From JBCCZC01 sp039188505 (lineage in GTDB: Bacteria; Pseudomonadota; Gammaproteobacteria; Xanthomonadales; SZUA-38), in contig JBCCZC010000029.1 of NCBI GenBank assembly GCA_039188505.1, positions 1-23,918 of the forward strand: a stretch of DNA of 23,918 nucleotides, in the 5' to 3' direction. The position numbers and the translations under genes are program-made. The notes below the pieces were generated by a model that saw nothing but the letters and a program-made list of their open reading frames with translations, was not told the origin of the DNA and searched no databases. Below, piece after piece: positions 14,912 to 22,250 of the stretch; position 1 is the stretch's first letter, and each line of letters starts with the position of its first letter.

Positions 14912-15745
14912 TCAGACTTCGTTTTCGAGGAAAGGATGCTGCTTGACGATGGCGTCGAGCGCCTTGAGCTGGATCAGGAGGCCGCGCATTTTCGCGAGCG
15001 GCCAGGCGTTGGGCCCGTCGCTGAGGGCCTCTTCCGGCCGCGGATGGGTTTCCGCAAACAGCCCGGCGACGCCGGCGGCAACGGCCGCTCGGGCCAGCAC
15101 CGGCACGTGCTCGCGCTGACCGCCAGACGAGCTGCCCTGGCCACCGGGGAGCTGCACCGAGTGGGTGGCGTCGAAGACCACGGGGCACCCCGTTTCACGC
15201 ATCACCGCGAGGGATCGCATGTCGGACACGAGGTTGTTGTAGCCGAAGGACGCGCCGCGCTCGCAGACCATGATCTGCTCATTGCCCGTGGCGCGCGCCT
15301 TGTCGACGACGTTCGTCATGTCCCAGGGCGCGAGGAACTGCCCCTTCTTGATGTTGACCGGCTTGCCCTGCTCGCAGACCTTCGTGATGAAGTTCGTCTG
15401 GCGGCAGAGGAACGCTGGCGTCTGCAACACGTCGACGACCGAGGCGACCTCGTCCATCGGCGAGTCTTCGTGGACGTCGGTCAGCACCGGCACGCCGATC
15501 TCGGCCTTGACCGCCTCGAGGATACCGAGCCCCTCCTCGATCCCGAGGCCCCGGAAGCTTTTCAGCGAGGACCGGTTGGCCTTGTCATACGACGACTTGT
15601 AGATGAACGGCACGCCGAGCTCGCTGGTGATTTCCTTCAGCGTCCCGGCAGTCTCCATGGCGAGCTCGCGCGACTCGACGACGCACGGTCCGGCAATGAG
15701 GAACAGCGGGTGCTCGAGCCCGGCCTCGAAGCCGCAGAGCTTCAC
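14912..15745 (-). CDS. kdsA: 3-deoxy-8-phosphooctulonate synthase (KDO-8-P synthase), metal-dependent type
   Basis: A 277-residue KdsA that condenses phosphoenolpyruvate with arabinose 5-phosphate to give KDO 8-phosphate for lipopolysaccharide. Class motifs include KSSYDKANRSS, TDVHE, CERGASFGYNNL, FDATHSVQ and SDGPNAWPL. Cys21 in LIAGPCVVES marks the metal-dependent class (as in Aquifex), whereas E. coli KdsA has Asn at that site. I chose the start GTG 15745. It overlaps the pyrG stop by four bases (GTGA), begins exactly where homology starts (VKLCGFEAG), and matches the family length. The frame is open further upstream to ATG 15880, but that extension only overlaps PyrG and has no family similarity. 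Confidence 0.94.
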   Translation of the reverse strand: MKLCGFEAGLEHPLFLIAGPCVVESRELAMETAGTLKEITSELGVPFIYKSSYDKANRSSLKSFRGLGIEEGLGILEAVKAEIGVPVLTDVHEDSPMDEVASVVDVLQTPAFLCRQTNFITKVCEQGKPVNIKKGQFLAPWDMTNVVDKARATGNEQIMVCERGASFGYNNLVSDMRSLAVMRETGCPVVFDATHSVQLPGGQGSSSGGQREHVPVLARAAVAAGVAGLFAETHPRPEEALSDGPNAWPLAKMRGLLIQLKALDAIVKQHPFLENEV

Positions 15746-17397
15746 GAGTTCACGACCCGAGCGTGCCCCTCGCTCTTCGCCTTCTGGTCGGCAGCGGCCT
15801 TGATGAAGCCCATGAACAGGGGATGGCCATCGCGCGGTGTCGAGGTGAATTCCGGGTGGAACTGAACCGCGACGAACCACGGGTGATCCGGCAGTTCGAC
15901 GACTTCGGCCAGCACGCCATCGGTGGACCAGCCGACGAAGTCCATGCCCTTCTCCTCGAGAATCTCACGATAGTAGGAGTTGAACTCGTAGCGGTGCCGG
16001 TGACGCTCCTCGATCACACCCTTGCCGTACATCTGCGCCATCCGCGACTCCGGCTTGAGCTCGCAGGGCTGAGCCCCGAGCCGCATGGTGCCGCCAAGAT
16101 CGGAGTTCTCGTCGCGCTTCTCGACCGAGCCATCCGGGCTCCGCCATTCGGTGATGAGGGCGATGACCGGGTGCCTGCAGTCGCGCTTCATCTCGGTCGA
16201 GCTGGCGTCCTCGAGGTCGCACACATTGCGGGCGTACTCGACGACCGCGACCTGCATGCCCAGGCAGATGCCCAGGTAGGGAACGCCGTTCTCGCGGGCA
16301 TAGCGCGCCGCCTGGACCTTGCCCTCGAAGCCTCGCTCCCCGAAGCCGCCGGGCACGAGGATCGCGTCGGCGCCGTGCAGCACCGCCGGTCCCTCCTCGC
16401 GGACGCGCGATGAATCGATGCGGCGGATGTTGACCTGGATACCCTGGTGGAGACCGCCGTGGTCCAGCGCCTCGGTCAGCGACTTGTAGGCATCGCTGTG
16501 CTCCATGTATTTGCCGACCATGGCGACGGTGATCTCGCGCTTGAGGCGACGGGTAGCGTCCGACACCGCGCGCCACTTCGATAGATCGGCGTCCTTCGCG
16601 TCGAGCTGCAGCCGGTCGACGACGAAATCGTCGAGCCCCTGGTTGTGCAGCCAGATCGGCAGCTCGTAGATGTTGTCGACGTCGACCGCCGAGATCACCG
16701 CGCGCATCTGCACGTTGGTGAACAGGGCAATCTTGCGCCGTTCGTCCTCCGCGAGCCCACGCTCGCAGCGGCAGAGCAGGATGTCCGGCTGGATACCGAT
16801 CGAGCGAAGCTCTTTCACCGAGTGCTGCGTCGGCTTCGTCTTGATCTCGCCGGCGGCCTTGATATACGGCACGAGCGTCAGGTGCATGAAGAGCGCCTGC
16901 GACGGGCCGTATTCTACGCCGAGCTGACGGAGGGCCTCGAGGAACGGCAGCGACTCGATGTCACCGACCGTGCCGCCGATCTCGATCATCGCCACGTCGA
17001 AGCCTTCGGAGGCCTTCTGGACGCAGCGCTTGATCTCGTCGGTGATGTGCGGGATGACCTGGACCGTACCGCCGAGGTAGTCGCCGCGGCGCTCCTTGCG
17101 GATCACGTTCTCGTAGATCTGCCCGGTGGTGTAGTTGTTGTCGCGCGTCATCCGCGTGGAGACGAAGCGCTCGTAGTGTCCGAGGTCGAGATCCGTTTCG
17201 GCGCCATCCTCGGTCACATAGACCTCGCCGTGCTGGTACGGCGACATGGTGCCCGGATCCACATTGATGTAGGGATCGAGCTTCATGAGAGTGACCTTGA
17301 GGCCGCGCGACTCGAGAATCGCGGCGAGTGACGCAGATGCGATGCCCTTGCCCAATGAGGACACGACGCCGCCGGTGCAAAAAATCAGTGCAGCCAT
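15742..17397 (-). CDS. pyrG: CTP synthase
   Basis: A 551-residue CTP synthase that aminates UTP using glutamine and ATP. The N-terminal synthetase domain (about 1-265) begins IFCTGGVVSSLGKGI and contains MKLDPYINVDPGTMSP and IGGTVGDIES. The glutamine amidotransferase domain (about 290-545) has nucleophile Cys378 (GICLGMQ) with His514 and Glu516 (FHPEFTS). Length compares with 545 in E. coli. It is the first gene of the minus-strand run, divergent from parE across about 200 bases, and it overlaps kdsA by four bases. Gln-dependent activity, allosteric control by GTP and filament formation are properties of the family, not read from this sequence. Confidence 0.97.
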   Translation of the reverse strand: MAALIFCTGGVVSSLGKGIASASLAAILESRGLKVTLMKLDPYINVDPGTMSPYQHGEVYVTEDGAETDLDLGHYERFVSTRMTRDNNYTTGQIYENVIRKERRGDYLGGTVQVIPHITDEIKRCVQKASEGFDVAMIEIGGTVGDIESLPFLEALRQLGVEYGPSQALFMHLTLVPYIKAAGEIKTKPTQHSVKELRSIGIQPDILLCRCERGLAEDERRKIALFTNVQMRAVISAVDVDNIYELPIWLHNQGLDDFVVDRLQLDAKDADLSKWRAVSDATRRLKREITVAMVGKYMEHSDAYKSLTEALDHGGLHQGIQVNIRRIDSSRVREEGPAVLHGADAILVPGGFGERGFEGKVQAARYARENGVPYLGICLGMQVAVVEYARNVCDLEDASSTEMKRDCRHPVIALITEWRSPDGSVEKRDENSDLGGTMRLGAQPCELKPESRMAQMYGKGVIEERHRHRYEFNSYYREILEEKGMDFVGWSTDGVLAEVVELPDHPWFVAVQFHPEFTSTPRDGHPLFMGFIKAAADQKAKSEGHARVVNS

Positions 17398-17479
17398 GAC
17401 AACCCTGTTAAATCAGGTATTTGAAGAGCTCGCGGCGCTCGGTCGGGAGACTCGGGCCACGAAATTCCGACGGGAGATC

Positions 17480-17508
17480 ATCGTAGCAGCTTAGCGAGGC
17501 CGCGTCAG
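17480..17508 (-). promoter_or_regulatory. Candidate pyrG promoter
   Basis: On the minus strand CTGACG (17508-17503) is followed after 17 bases by TACGAT (17485-17480); each matches four of six sigma-70 consensus positions. A start near 17473 would leave a leader of about 75 bases before the pyrG ATG, which is preceded by a modest AGGG ribosome binding site. The rest of the pyrG-parE intergenic region (17398-17599) shows nothing else I can identify. Confidence 0.35.
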
Positions 17509-17599
17509 CAGCCGCCGGTTGCAATGGCCTCCGATCGCGGACACTATTCGCGGCTTGAAGATGCGCCCGCGCGGCGCCCCACCCCAGCTCCGAGGTCCA

Positions 17600-19492
17600 A
17601 TGGCTACGCGCCGTTACGATGCCGCCGATATCGAGGTCCTGACCGGACTCGAGCCCGTCCAGCGCCGGCCGGGCATGTACACCGACACCGCCCGACCCAA
17701 CCACCTGGTCCAGGAAGTCGTCGACAACAGCGTCGACGAAGCCATCGCGGGCCACGCGAAGGTCGTCGAGATCACCCTCTTCAAGGACCAGTCCGTCGAG
17801 GTGAAGGACGACGGCCGCGGCATGCCGGTGGACATCCACCCCGAGGAAGGCATCCCGGGGGTCGAGGTCATCCTCACGCGGCTCCACGCGGGCGGGAAGT
17901 TCTCGGGCAAGAACTACCAGTTCTCCGGCGGCCTGCACGGGGTCGGCGTATCGGTCGTGAACGCGTTGAGCTCGAAGCTCGAGGTCAACGTCAACCGCGA
18001 CGGCCACGAGCACCGCATGACCTTCGCCGACGGCGACAAGACGAGCGAACTCGAGCGCATCGGCACCGTCGGCCAGCGCAACACCGGGACCCGCGTCCGC
18101 TTCTGGCCGGATCCGAAGTATTTCGACTCACCACGAATCTCGCTGCCGCGCCTCCGACACCTGCTGCGGGCGAAGGCGGTGCTGTGTCCGGGCCTCACGG
18201 TCAAGCTGACCGAGGAAAAGACGGGCGAGACCGAGACCTGGCACTACGAGGACGGTCTCGCGCAGTACCTCACCGACGAGCTCGGGGACTGCGAGGCCAT
18301 CCCCGAAGAGCCGGTGATCGGCGAACGCACCGAAGACCGCCAGGGCGTCGAGTGGGCGCTCTGCTGGGTGCCCGAGGGCGAGCTGGTTCAGGAGAGCTAC
18401 GTCAACCTGATCCCGACCGCCCAGGGCGGCACGCACGTCAACGGCCTGCGGACCGGACTCACCGAGGCGATGCGTGAGTTCTGCGATCTGCACAATCTGC
18501 TGCCGCGCGGCGTCAAGCTGGCGCCCGAGGACGTGTGGGAGCGGCTCTCCTTCATCCTCTCGATCAAGCTCGAGGATCCGCAGTTCAGCGGCCAGACGAA
18601 GGAGCGGCTCTCGACCCGGACCGCCGCGGGCTTCGTGACGCAGGCGGTGAAGGACGCCTTCAGCCTGTGGCTCAATCATCACGTGGCGATCGGCGAGGCG
18701 ATCGCTGCGCTGGCGATCGAGAGTGCGCAGCGGCGCATCAAGGCCGCGAAGAAGGTCGTTCGAAAGAAAGTCACGAGCGGTCCCGCCCTTCCGGGCAAGC
18801 TCGCGGACTGCCAGAGCCAGGAAACGGCCCGGACGGAGATCTTCCTGGTCGAGGGCGATTCCGCTGGTGGCTCGGCCAAGCAGGCCCGTAACCGGGAGTT
18901 CCAGGCGATCCTGCCCCTGCGCGGGAAGATCCTCAACACCTGGGAGGTGGAGTCGAGCTCCGTGCTGGGCTCGCAGGAAGTGCACGACCTGGCGGTGGCC
19001 GTCGGGGTCGATCCGGGCTCCGGCTCCCTCGAAGGGCTGCGCTACGGCAAGATCATTGTGCTTGCCGACGCCGACTCAGACGGCCTCCACATCGCGACGC
19101 TGCTGTCCGCCCTGTTTCTGCGTCACTTCCGCACGCTGGTCGCCGAGGGACATGTCTTCGTTGCGATGCCGCCGCTCTATCGGATCGACGTCGGCAAGAC
19201 GGTCCACTATGCGCTCGACGATTCGGAGCGAGATCAGACCATTGAGCGCATCAAGGCCGAGAAGCCGCGGGCCAAGATCAGCGTGACCCGCTTCAAGGGC
19301 CTCGGCGAGATGAGCCCGGCACAGCTGCGCGAATCGGCGATCCATCCCGATACGCGCCGCCTCGTCCAGCTGACCGTCGACGACGAGGAGGCAACGGACG
19401 CCCTCGTCGACATGCTCCTCGCCAAGAAGCGATCGGCCGATCGCCGGAGCTGGCTCGAGACCAAGGGCGACCTCGCCACCCTCGACCTCTGA
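17600..19492 (+). CDS. parE: DNA topoisomerase IV subunit B
   Basis: A 630-residue ParE, exactly the E. coli ParE length and lacking the extra insert of gammaproteobacterial GyrB. The GHKL ATPase domain has Glu39/Asn43/Asp47 in QEVVDNSVDEA, DGRGMP (71-76) and the lid GGLHGVGVSVVNAL. The TOPRIM domain has EGDSAGG (about 418) and DADSDGLHI (about 490). The S-x-x-L form of that last motif, in place of the GyrB D-V-D-G-S-H-I form, supports ParE. With ParC it decatenates daughter chromosomes; no parC is in the window. ATG 17600 was chosen because it has a GAGG ribosome binding site and starts the family N-terminus; upstream in-frame codons are not conserved-looking. Confidence 0.96.
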   Translation: MATRRYDAADIEVLTGLEPVQRRPGMYTDTARPNHLVQEVVDNSVDEAIAGHAKVVEITLFKDQSVEVKDDGRGMPVDIHPEEGIPGVEVILTRLHAGGKFSGKNYQFSGGLHGVGVSVVNALSSKLEVNVNRDGHEHRMTFADGDKTSELERIGTVGQRNTGTRVRFWPDPKYFDSPRISLPRLRHLLRAKAVLCPGLTVKLTEEKTGETETWHYEDGLAQYLTDELGDCEAIPEEPVIGERTEDRQGVEWALCWVPEGELVQESYVNLIPTAQGGTHVNGLRTGLTEAMREFCDLHNLLPRGVKLAPEDVWERLSFILSIKLEDPQFSGQTKERLSTRTAAGFVTQAVKDAFSLWLNHHVAIGEAIAALAIESAQRRIKAAKKVVRKKVTSGPALPGKLADCQSQETARTEIFLVEGDSAGGSAKQARNREFQAILPLRGKILNTWEVESSSVLGSQEVHDLAVAVGVDPGSGSLEGLRYGKIIVLADADSDGLHIATLLSALFLRHFRTLVAEGHVFVAMPPLYRIDVGKTVHYALDDSERDQTIERIKAEKPRAKISVTRFKGLGEMSPAQLRESAIHPDTRRLVQLTVDDEEATDALVDMLLAKKRSADRRSWLETKGDLATLDL

Positions 19493-19504
19493 CCCACGGG
19501 ATCG

Positions 19505-20071
19505 CTAAAGCCGCGGCAGACGCCGATCGGAGAGCTTGAGGGCTAGCAGGATCCCTACGACCACGCCCGCGAGGTGCGACTCCCAGGACACCGGCCCGAA
19601 GGACGGCAGCACGCCGACGAGGATCGGCAGGTACAGCACGGCGATGACCACCCCCAGGATGATCCCGCGGAGATCGCCGCTGCGAAACCCCCGCACCACG
19701 ATCCAGGCGAGCATTGCGTAGACGACCCCGCTGGCACCCACGTGAATCAGCGATCGGCCCAGCAGCCAGACCAGCGCCCCCGTGCCGAGCCACAGCGCCG
19801 CGACCACCGGCAGCGCCGACCGGCGGGCCAGCAGGCGAATCGCCACGAGCCCGACGAAGAACGGACCGCTATTGGCGACCAGGTGCAGCAGGTTCGCGTG
19901 TAGCAGCGGCGAGAGGCCGATTCCTGGGAGCCCGGCGAGCGTCCGCGGCCAGATGCCGAATCGGTTCAGCTCGTAGCCCGTGAGCGCATTCACCAGGTGC
20001 ACGAGCCATAGCACCGCCACACCGATCGCTGCGCCGCGCAGGGCGCGCTTCGTGTCCTGACCGAGGGACAT
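19505..20071 (-). CDS. Rhomboid-family intramembrane serine protease
   Basis: A 188-residue polytopic membrane protein with six hydrophobic segments. The rhomboid signatures are HANLLHLVANSGPFF (oxyanion-side His/Asn region, Asn67) in helix 2, nucleophile Ser114 in GASGVVYA, and catalytic His166 in SWESHLAG. These residues form the Ser-His dyad that cleaves transmembrane substrates. It is at the short six-helix end of the family. Substrates are unknown. The ATG at 20071 follows the acetyltransferase gene by 33 bases in the same direction, and the stop lies 12 bases from the convergent parE stop. It is not a clear rhombosortase, and I see no GlyGly-CTERM protein in the window. Confidence 0.85.
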   Translation of the reverse strand: MSLGQDTKRALRGAAIGVAVLWLVHLVNALTGYELNRFGIWPRTLAGLPGIGLSPLLHANLLHLVANSGPFFVGLVAIRLLARRSALPVVAALWLGTGALVWLLGRSLIHVGASGVVYAMLAWIVVRGFRSGDLRGIILGVVIAVLYLPILVGVLPSFGPVSWESHLAGVVVGILLALKLSDRRLPRL

Positions 20072-20104
20072 TCAGTACTCCATCCGTTTGCCAACCGCGG
20101 CTGC

Positions 20105-20365
20105 CTAGCCCTGCTCCCGCGCTTCCTCGAGCACCTTCCGGGCAAACCAGCAGGTCGCCGTGATGCGCAGCCCTTGCTCCCGCGCGTAGGTCGCGACCCG
20201 CTGCACCAGATCCGCGCCGAGGCGGCGACCGCGCAGCGCGGTCGGCACGAAGGTCGTCTTCACGTCGAGGACGCCGGCTTCTGGCAGCGTGTAGTAGAGA
20301 TACGCCTCGTGCCCGTCAAGGACGGTGTGAAAACGCTGGGCACGGGTGTCGTGAACGATATCCAT
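20105..20365 (-). CDS. Small GNAT-family N-acetyltransferase (Acetyltransf_CG type)
   Basis: An 86-residue single-domain acetyltransferase of the compact GCN5-related type (NATD1/YjdJ-like). The acetyl-CoA loop is at about 39-50 (FVPTALRGRRLG). The following helix is ADLVQRVATYAREQG, and the late CWFARKVLEE segment completes the fold. Substrates of these short GNATs are generally unknown. The start at ATG 20365 gives the expected family N-terminus (MDIVHDTRAQRF). The frame is open further upstream, but that part overlaps the divergent SDR gene on the opposite strand and is not similar to the family. It lies upstream of the rhomboid gene, probably in the same transcript. Confidence 0.85.
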   Translation of the reverse strand: MDIVHDTRAQRFHTVLDGHEAYLYYTLPEAGVLDVKTTFVPTALRGRRLGADLVQRVATYAREQGLRITATCWFARKVLEEAREQG

Positions 20366-20399
20366 GGCGGCGGATGGTAGCAGAGGAGCGATAAGCGAA

Positions 20400-21113
20400 A
20401 TGATCGCGGGAAGACACGCGCTGGTGATCGGCGCATCGGGAGGCATCGGCCGGGCGCTCGCAGACGCGATCGATCGGATCGACGACGTCGATCTCGTCCT
20501 GCGGGCCGGGCGCTCGGCTGCGCCGGGAATGGACGTCACCATCGACCTCGCGGATGAGGACAGCATCGCTGCGGCTGCGGAGACCGTCGCCGAACGCACG
20601 GGTCGCCTGCATCTGCTGATCGTTGCTACCGGCATCCTGCACGAGGAGGGCGTCTCCCCCGAAAAACGGCTCGAGGATCTCGCCGCGCCTTCGCTGGCAC
20701 GCCTGATGGCGGTCAACGCGATCGGCCCGATCCTCGTAGCGCGGCACTTTCTGCCGCTGCTGAAACACCGCGAGCGGGCCTGCTTCGCCGCGATCTCGGC
20801 GCGCGTCGGCTCGATCGGCGACAACCGCCTGGGCGGCTGGTACGGGTACCGCGCGTCCAAGGCGGCCCTGAACATGTACCTGCGGACCCTCGCCGTCGAG
20901 GCGCGCCGACGCGCGCGCAACCTGATCTGCGTCGGGCTCCACCCGGGCACCGTCGACACGAGCCTCTCCGCGCCGTTCCAGGGCAACGTGCCCGAGGGCA
21001 AGCTGTTCTCGCCGGAGCAGTCGGCCGGCTACCTGCTGCAGGTGCTCGAGGGTGTCGGCCCCGAGGAGTCGGGACGGATCTTTGCCTGGGACGGCCAGCC
21101 GATCGAATGGTAA
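20400..21113 (+). CDS. Short-chain dehydrogenase/reductase (C-factor-like)
   Basis: A 237-residue classical SDR. The cofactor-binding Rossmann motif is GASGGIG (11-17). Asn106 (AVNAIGP), Ser133 and the Tyr150-x3-Lys154 pair (YGYRASK) complete the catalytic tetrad. The wording LHPGTVDTSLSAPFQGNVPEG near the C-terminus resembles the CsgA/C-factor branch of SDRs. The substrate and NAD(P) preference are not determined. I used ATG 20400, just before the first beta strand. An in-frame ATG at 20364 would overlap the divergent acetyltransferase start. A GGAG sits 12 bases upstream of the chosen start, a little far. Confidence 0.9.
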   Translation: MIAGRHALVIGASGGIGRALADAIDRIDDVDLVLRAGRSAAPGMDVTIDLADEDSIAAAAETVAERTGRLHLLIVATGILHEEGVSPEKRLEDLAAPSLARLMAVNAIGPILVARHFLPLLKHRERACFAAISARVGSIGDNRLGGWYGYRASKAALNMYLRTLAVEARRRARNLICVGLHPGTVDTSLSAPFQGNVPEGKLFSPEQSAGYLLQVLEGVGPEESGRIFAWDGQPIEW

Positions 21114-21256
21114 CGATACCCCGGTCCCGGTCAGTGAAAGCGGGAACCCGACAGCGTCGCCTGGCGCGACATTCCAATATGCCGAAAGAACACCCTAAGC
21201 CTTTGACTTTAATTGATAAAATAGTCGGCTTCAGAGAAGCTGAAAACGGTTTCCGG
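21114..21256. other. AT-rich convergent intergenic region
   Basis: This stretch between two convergent stop codons contains a markedly AT-rich core (about 21170-21250) in otherwise GC-rich DNA. It has TTGACT at 21203-21208 and TAAAAT at 21217-21222, only eight bases apart, so they do not make a normal promoter. A short inverted repeat TTCAG-N5-CTGAA is at about 21230-21244. No coding frame or clear terminator is recognisable. Confidence 0.5.
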
Positions 21257-21469
21257 CTAGCGCCGATTGACGATCGACAGGGCGATCACGAGGGTCTCGA
21301 CCACGATGAGGAGCCCACCGATGCCCACCAGGGCCCACGCCACGGCGGGGTCGGCCAGCACCGGAATCGGGGCGCTGCCGACCAGGCCCAACACCCCGGG
21401 CACGATAAGCAGGACGCCGAAGAAACCAACGAAAACCGCCCAGAGCGGAAAGGGAAGCTTGCGACTCAT
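21257..21469 (-). CDS. Small two-helix inner-membrane protein of unknown function
   Basis: A 70-residue, very hydrophobic protein with membrane helices at about residues 9-30 and 43-66. Gly and Pro punctuate the helices (VPGVLGLVGSAP), and basic residues occur at both ends, predicting both termini in the cytosol. I recognise no family. No Shine-Dalgarno sequence precedes the ATG, and a plausible promoter sits so close that the message may be leaderless. Neighbours on both sides are transcribed from the other strand, so it is a single-gene unit. Confidence 0.65.
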   Translation of the reverse strand: MSRKLPFPLWAVFVGFFGVLLIVPGVLGLVGSAPIPVLADPAVAWALVGIGGLLIVVETLVIALSIVNRR

Positions 21470-21475
21470 GGCGGG

Positions 21476-21504
21476 AGTGTAGCAGCCGGCTGTCGGTCTC
21501 TTAA
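21476..21504 (-). promoter_or_regulatory. Candidate promoter giving a leaderless transcript of the 70-residue membrane protein
   Basis: On the minus strand TTAAGA (21504-21499) and TACACT (21481-21476) are separated by 17 bases; each matches four of six consensus positions. A start six to seven bases beyond the -10 falls on the ATG at 21469 itself. The absence of a ribosome binding site agrees with this. Confidence 0.4.
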
Positions 21505-21636
21505 GCCCCCGAGCCGTCCTGGCCCCTCCGGTCGCCGTGCCGCACCGGAAGCCCGCCCGGGTCGCCGGGGCCCGATGTCGAATTCGCCCGGGGTCGTTCG
21601 TCTAGGCTAGAAGAAACGAAGCGGAAGGACCTTGGA

Positions 21637-22104
21637 ATGGAAGCACTCTTTGCACTGTTTCTGCTGGCCGGCACACCGGAACAGGGCTCGCCGTGGCAAT
21701 CGCTCCTGGGACGCTGGACGGGCCAGGGAACGCTGATGAACCAGCCGGTGGAAGCCAGCCTCCACTTCGAGCGCACGCTCGGAGATCGCTTCGTCCGATT
21801 GACCTACGTGGCCCGCACGCCGGACGGCCAGCCGATGTTCAGCGGCGAGGGGCTCTATCGCTGCTGCGTTGCCGAAGCCTTCGCCGGACGCTGGGCGGAC
21901 TCGGCCGGACATCTGTACATCGTGGAGGGCCACTTCGATGGCGGGACGCTCGAGACCGTGTGGGGCAATCCAGCCATCGAGAACGGGCGTTCGACCTACG
22001 CGCCGACGTCAGCCGGCGCGCTCCGGGTGGTCGATCGCGTTCGCCGGGACGACGGCTGGGCGGCTTTTGCCGAGATCGAATACGTCCGCGCCAGCGATCA
22101 CTGA
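21637..22104 (+). CDS. Small exported protein of unknown function, lipocalin/nitrobindin-like beta pattern
   Basis: A 155-residue protein with a short hydrophobic N-terminus (EALFALFLLAG) that could be a weak signal peptide. Alternating beta strands follow. The first, LLGRWTGQGTLM (24-34), has the G-x-W-x-G-x-G pattern of calycin-type barrels, followed by LHFERTLGDRFVRLTYVAR and MFSGEGLYRC. The design resembles DUF1579/nitrobindin-like proteins, but I cannot assign a family with confidence. Two adjacent cysteines lie mid-protein (RCCVAE). A good ribosome binding site (GGAAGGA) precedes the ATG. A palindrome lies in the 146-base gap before ada. Confidence 0.7.
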   Translation: MEALFALFLLAGTPEQGSPWQSLLGRWTGQGTLMNQPVEASLHFERTLGDRFVRLTYVARTPDGQPMFSGEGLYRCCVAEAFAGRWADSAGHLYIVEGHFDGGTLETVWGNPAIENGRSTYAPTSAGALRVVDRVRRDDGWAAFAEIEYVRASDH

Positions 22105-22163
22105 GGCGCTCATCGGGCGGCACGGCAGGATTGACCCGGGCGGATCTGAAGCGCTCCCATCGC

Positions 22164-22201
22164 GCGACGAAAAATCGGTGTTCATTTTTCGGTAGCGTCG
22201 C
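22164..22201. repeat. AT-cored palindrome between the small exported protein gene and ada
   Basis: A perfect inverted repeat CGAAAAAT-N8-ATTTTTCG (22168-22191) is flanked by a second pair, GCGA (22164-22167) and TCGC (22198-22201). It lies 60 to 87 bases upstream of the ada start. It could be an operator, or a stem-loop ending the upstream transcript. There is no T tract after the stem, and no E. coli-type Ada box is recognisable. Confidence 0.55.
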
Positions 22202-22250
22202 CCGCCGACGGGACTAGACTCGATCCGTCGAGCAACCGAGGATAGCCTCC

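Noticed and set aside
17519..17599. A longer ParE starting upstream of 17600.
   Set aside because: The added residues have no similarity to ParE, and ATG 17600 has a ribosome binding site and gives the exact E. coli length.
19505..20071. The rhomboid as a rhombosortase processing a GlyGly-CTERM protein such as the M14 peptidase.
   Set aside because: The M14 C-terminus (ending near ETCPSR) has no Gly-Gly motif, membrane helix or basic tail, and no other candidate substrate is in the window.
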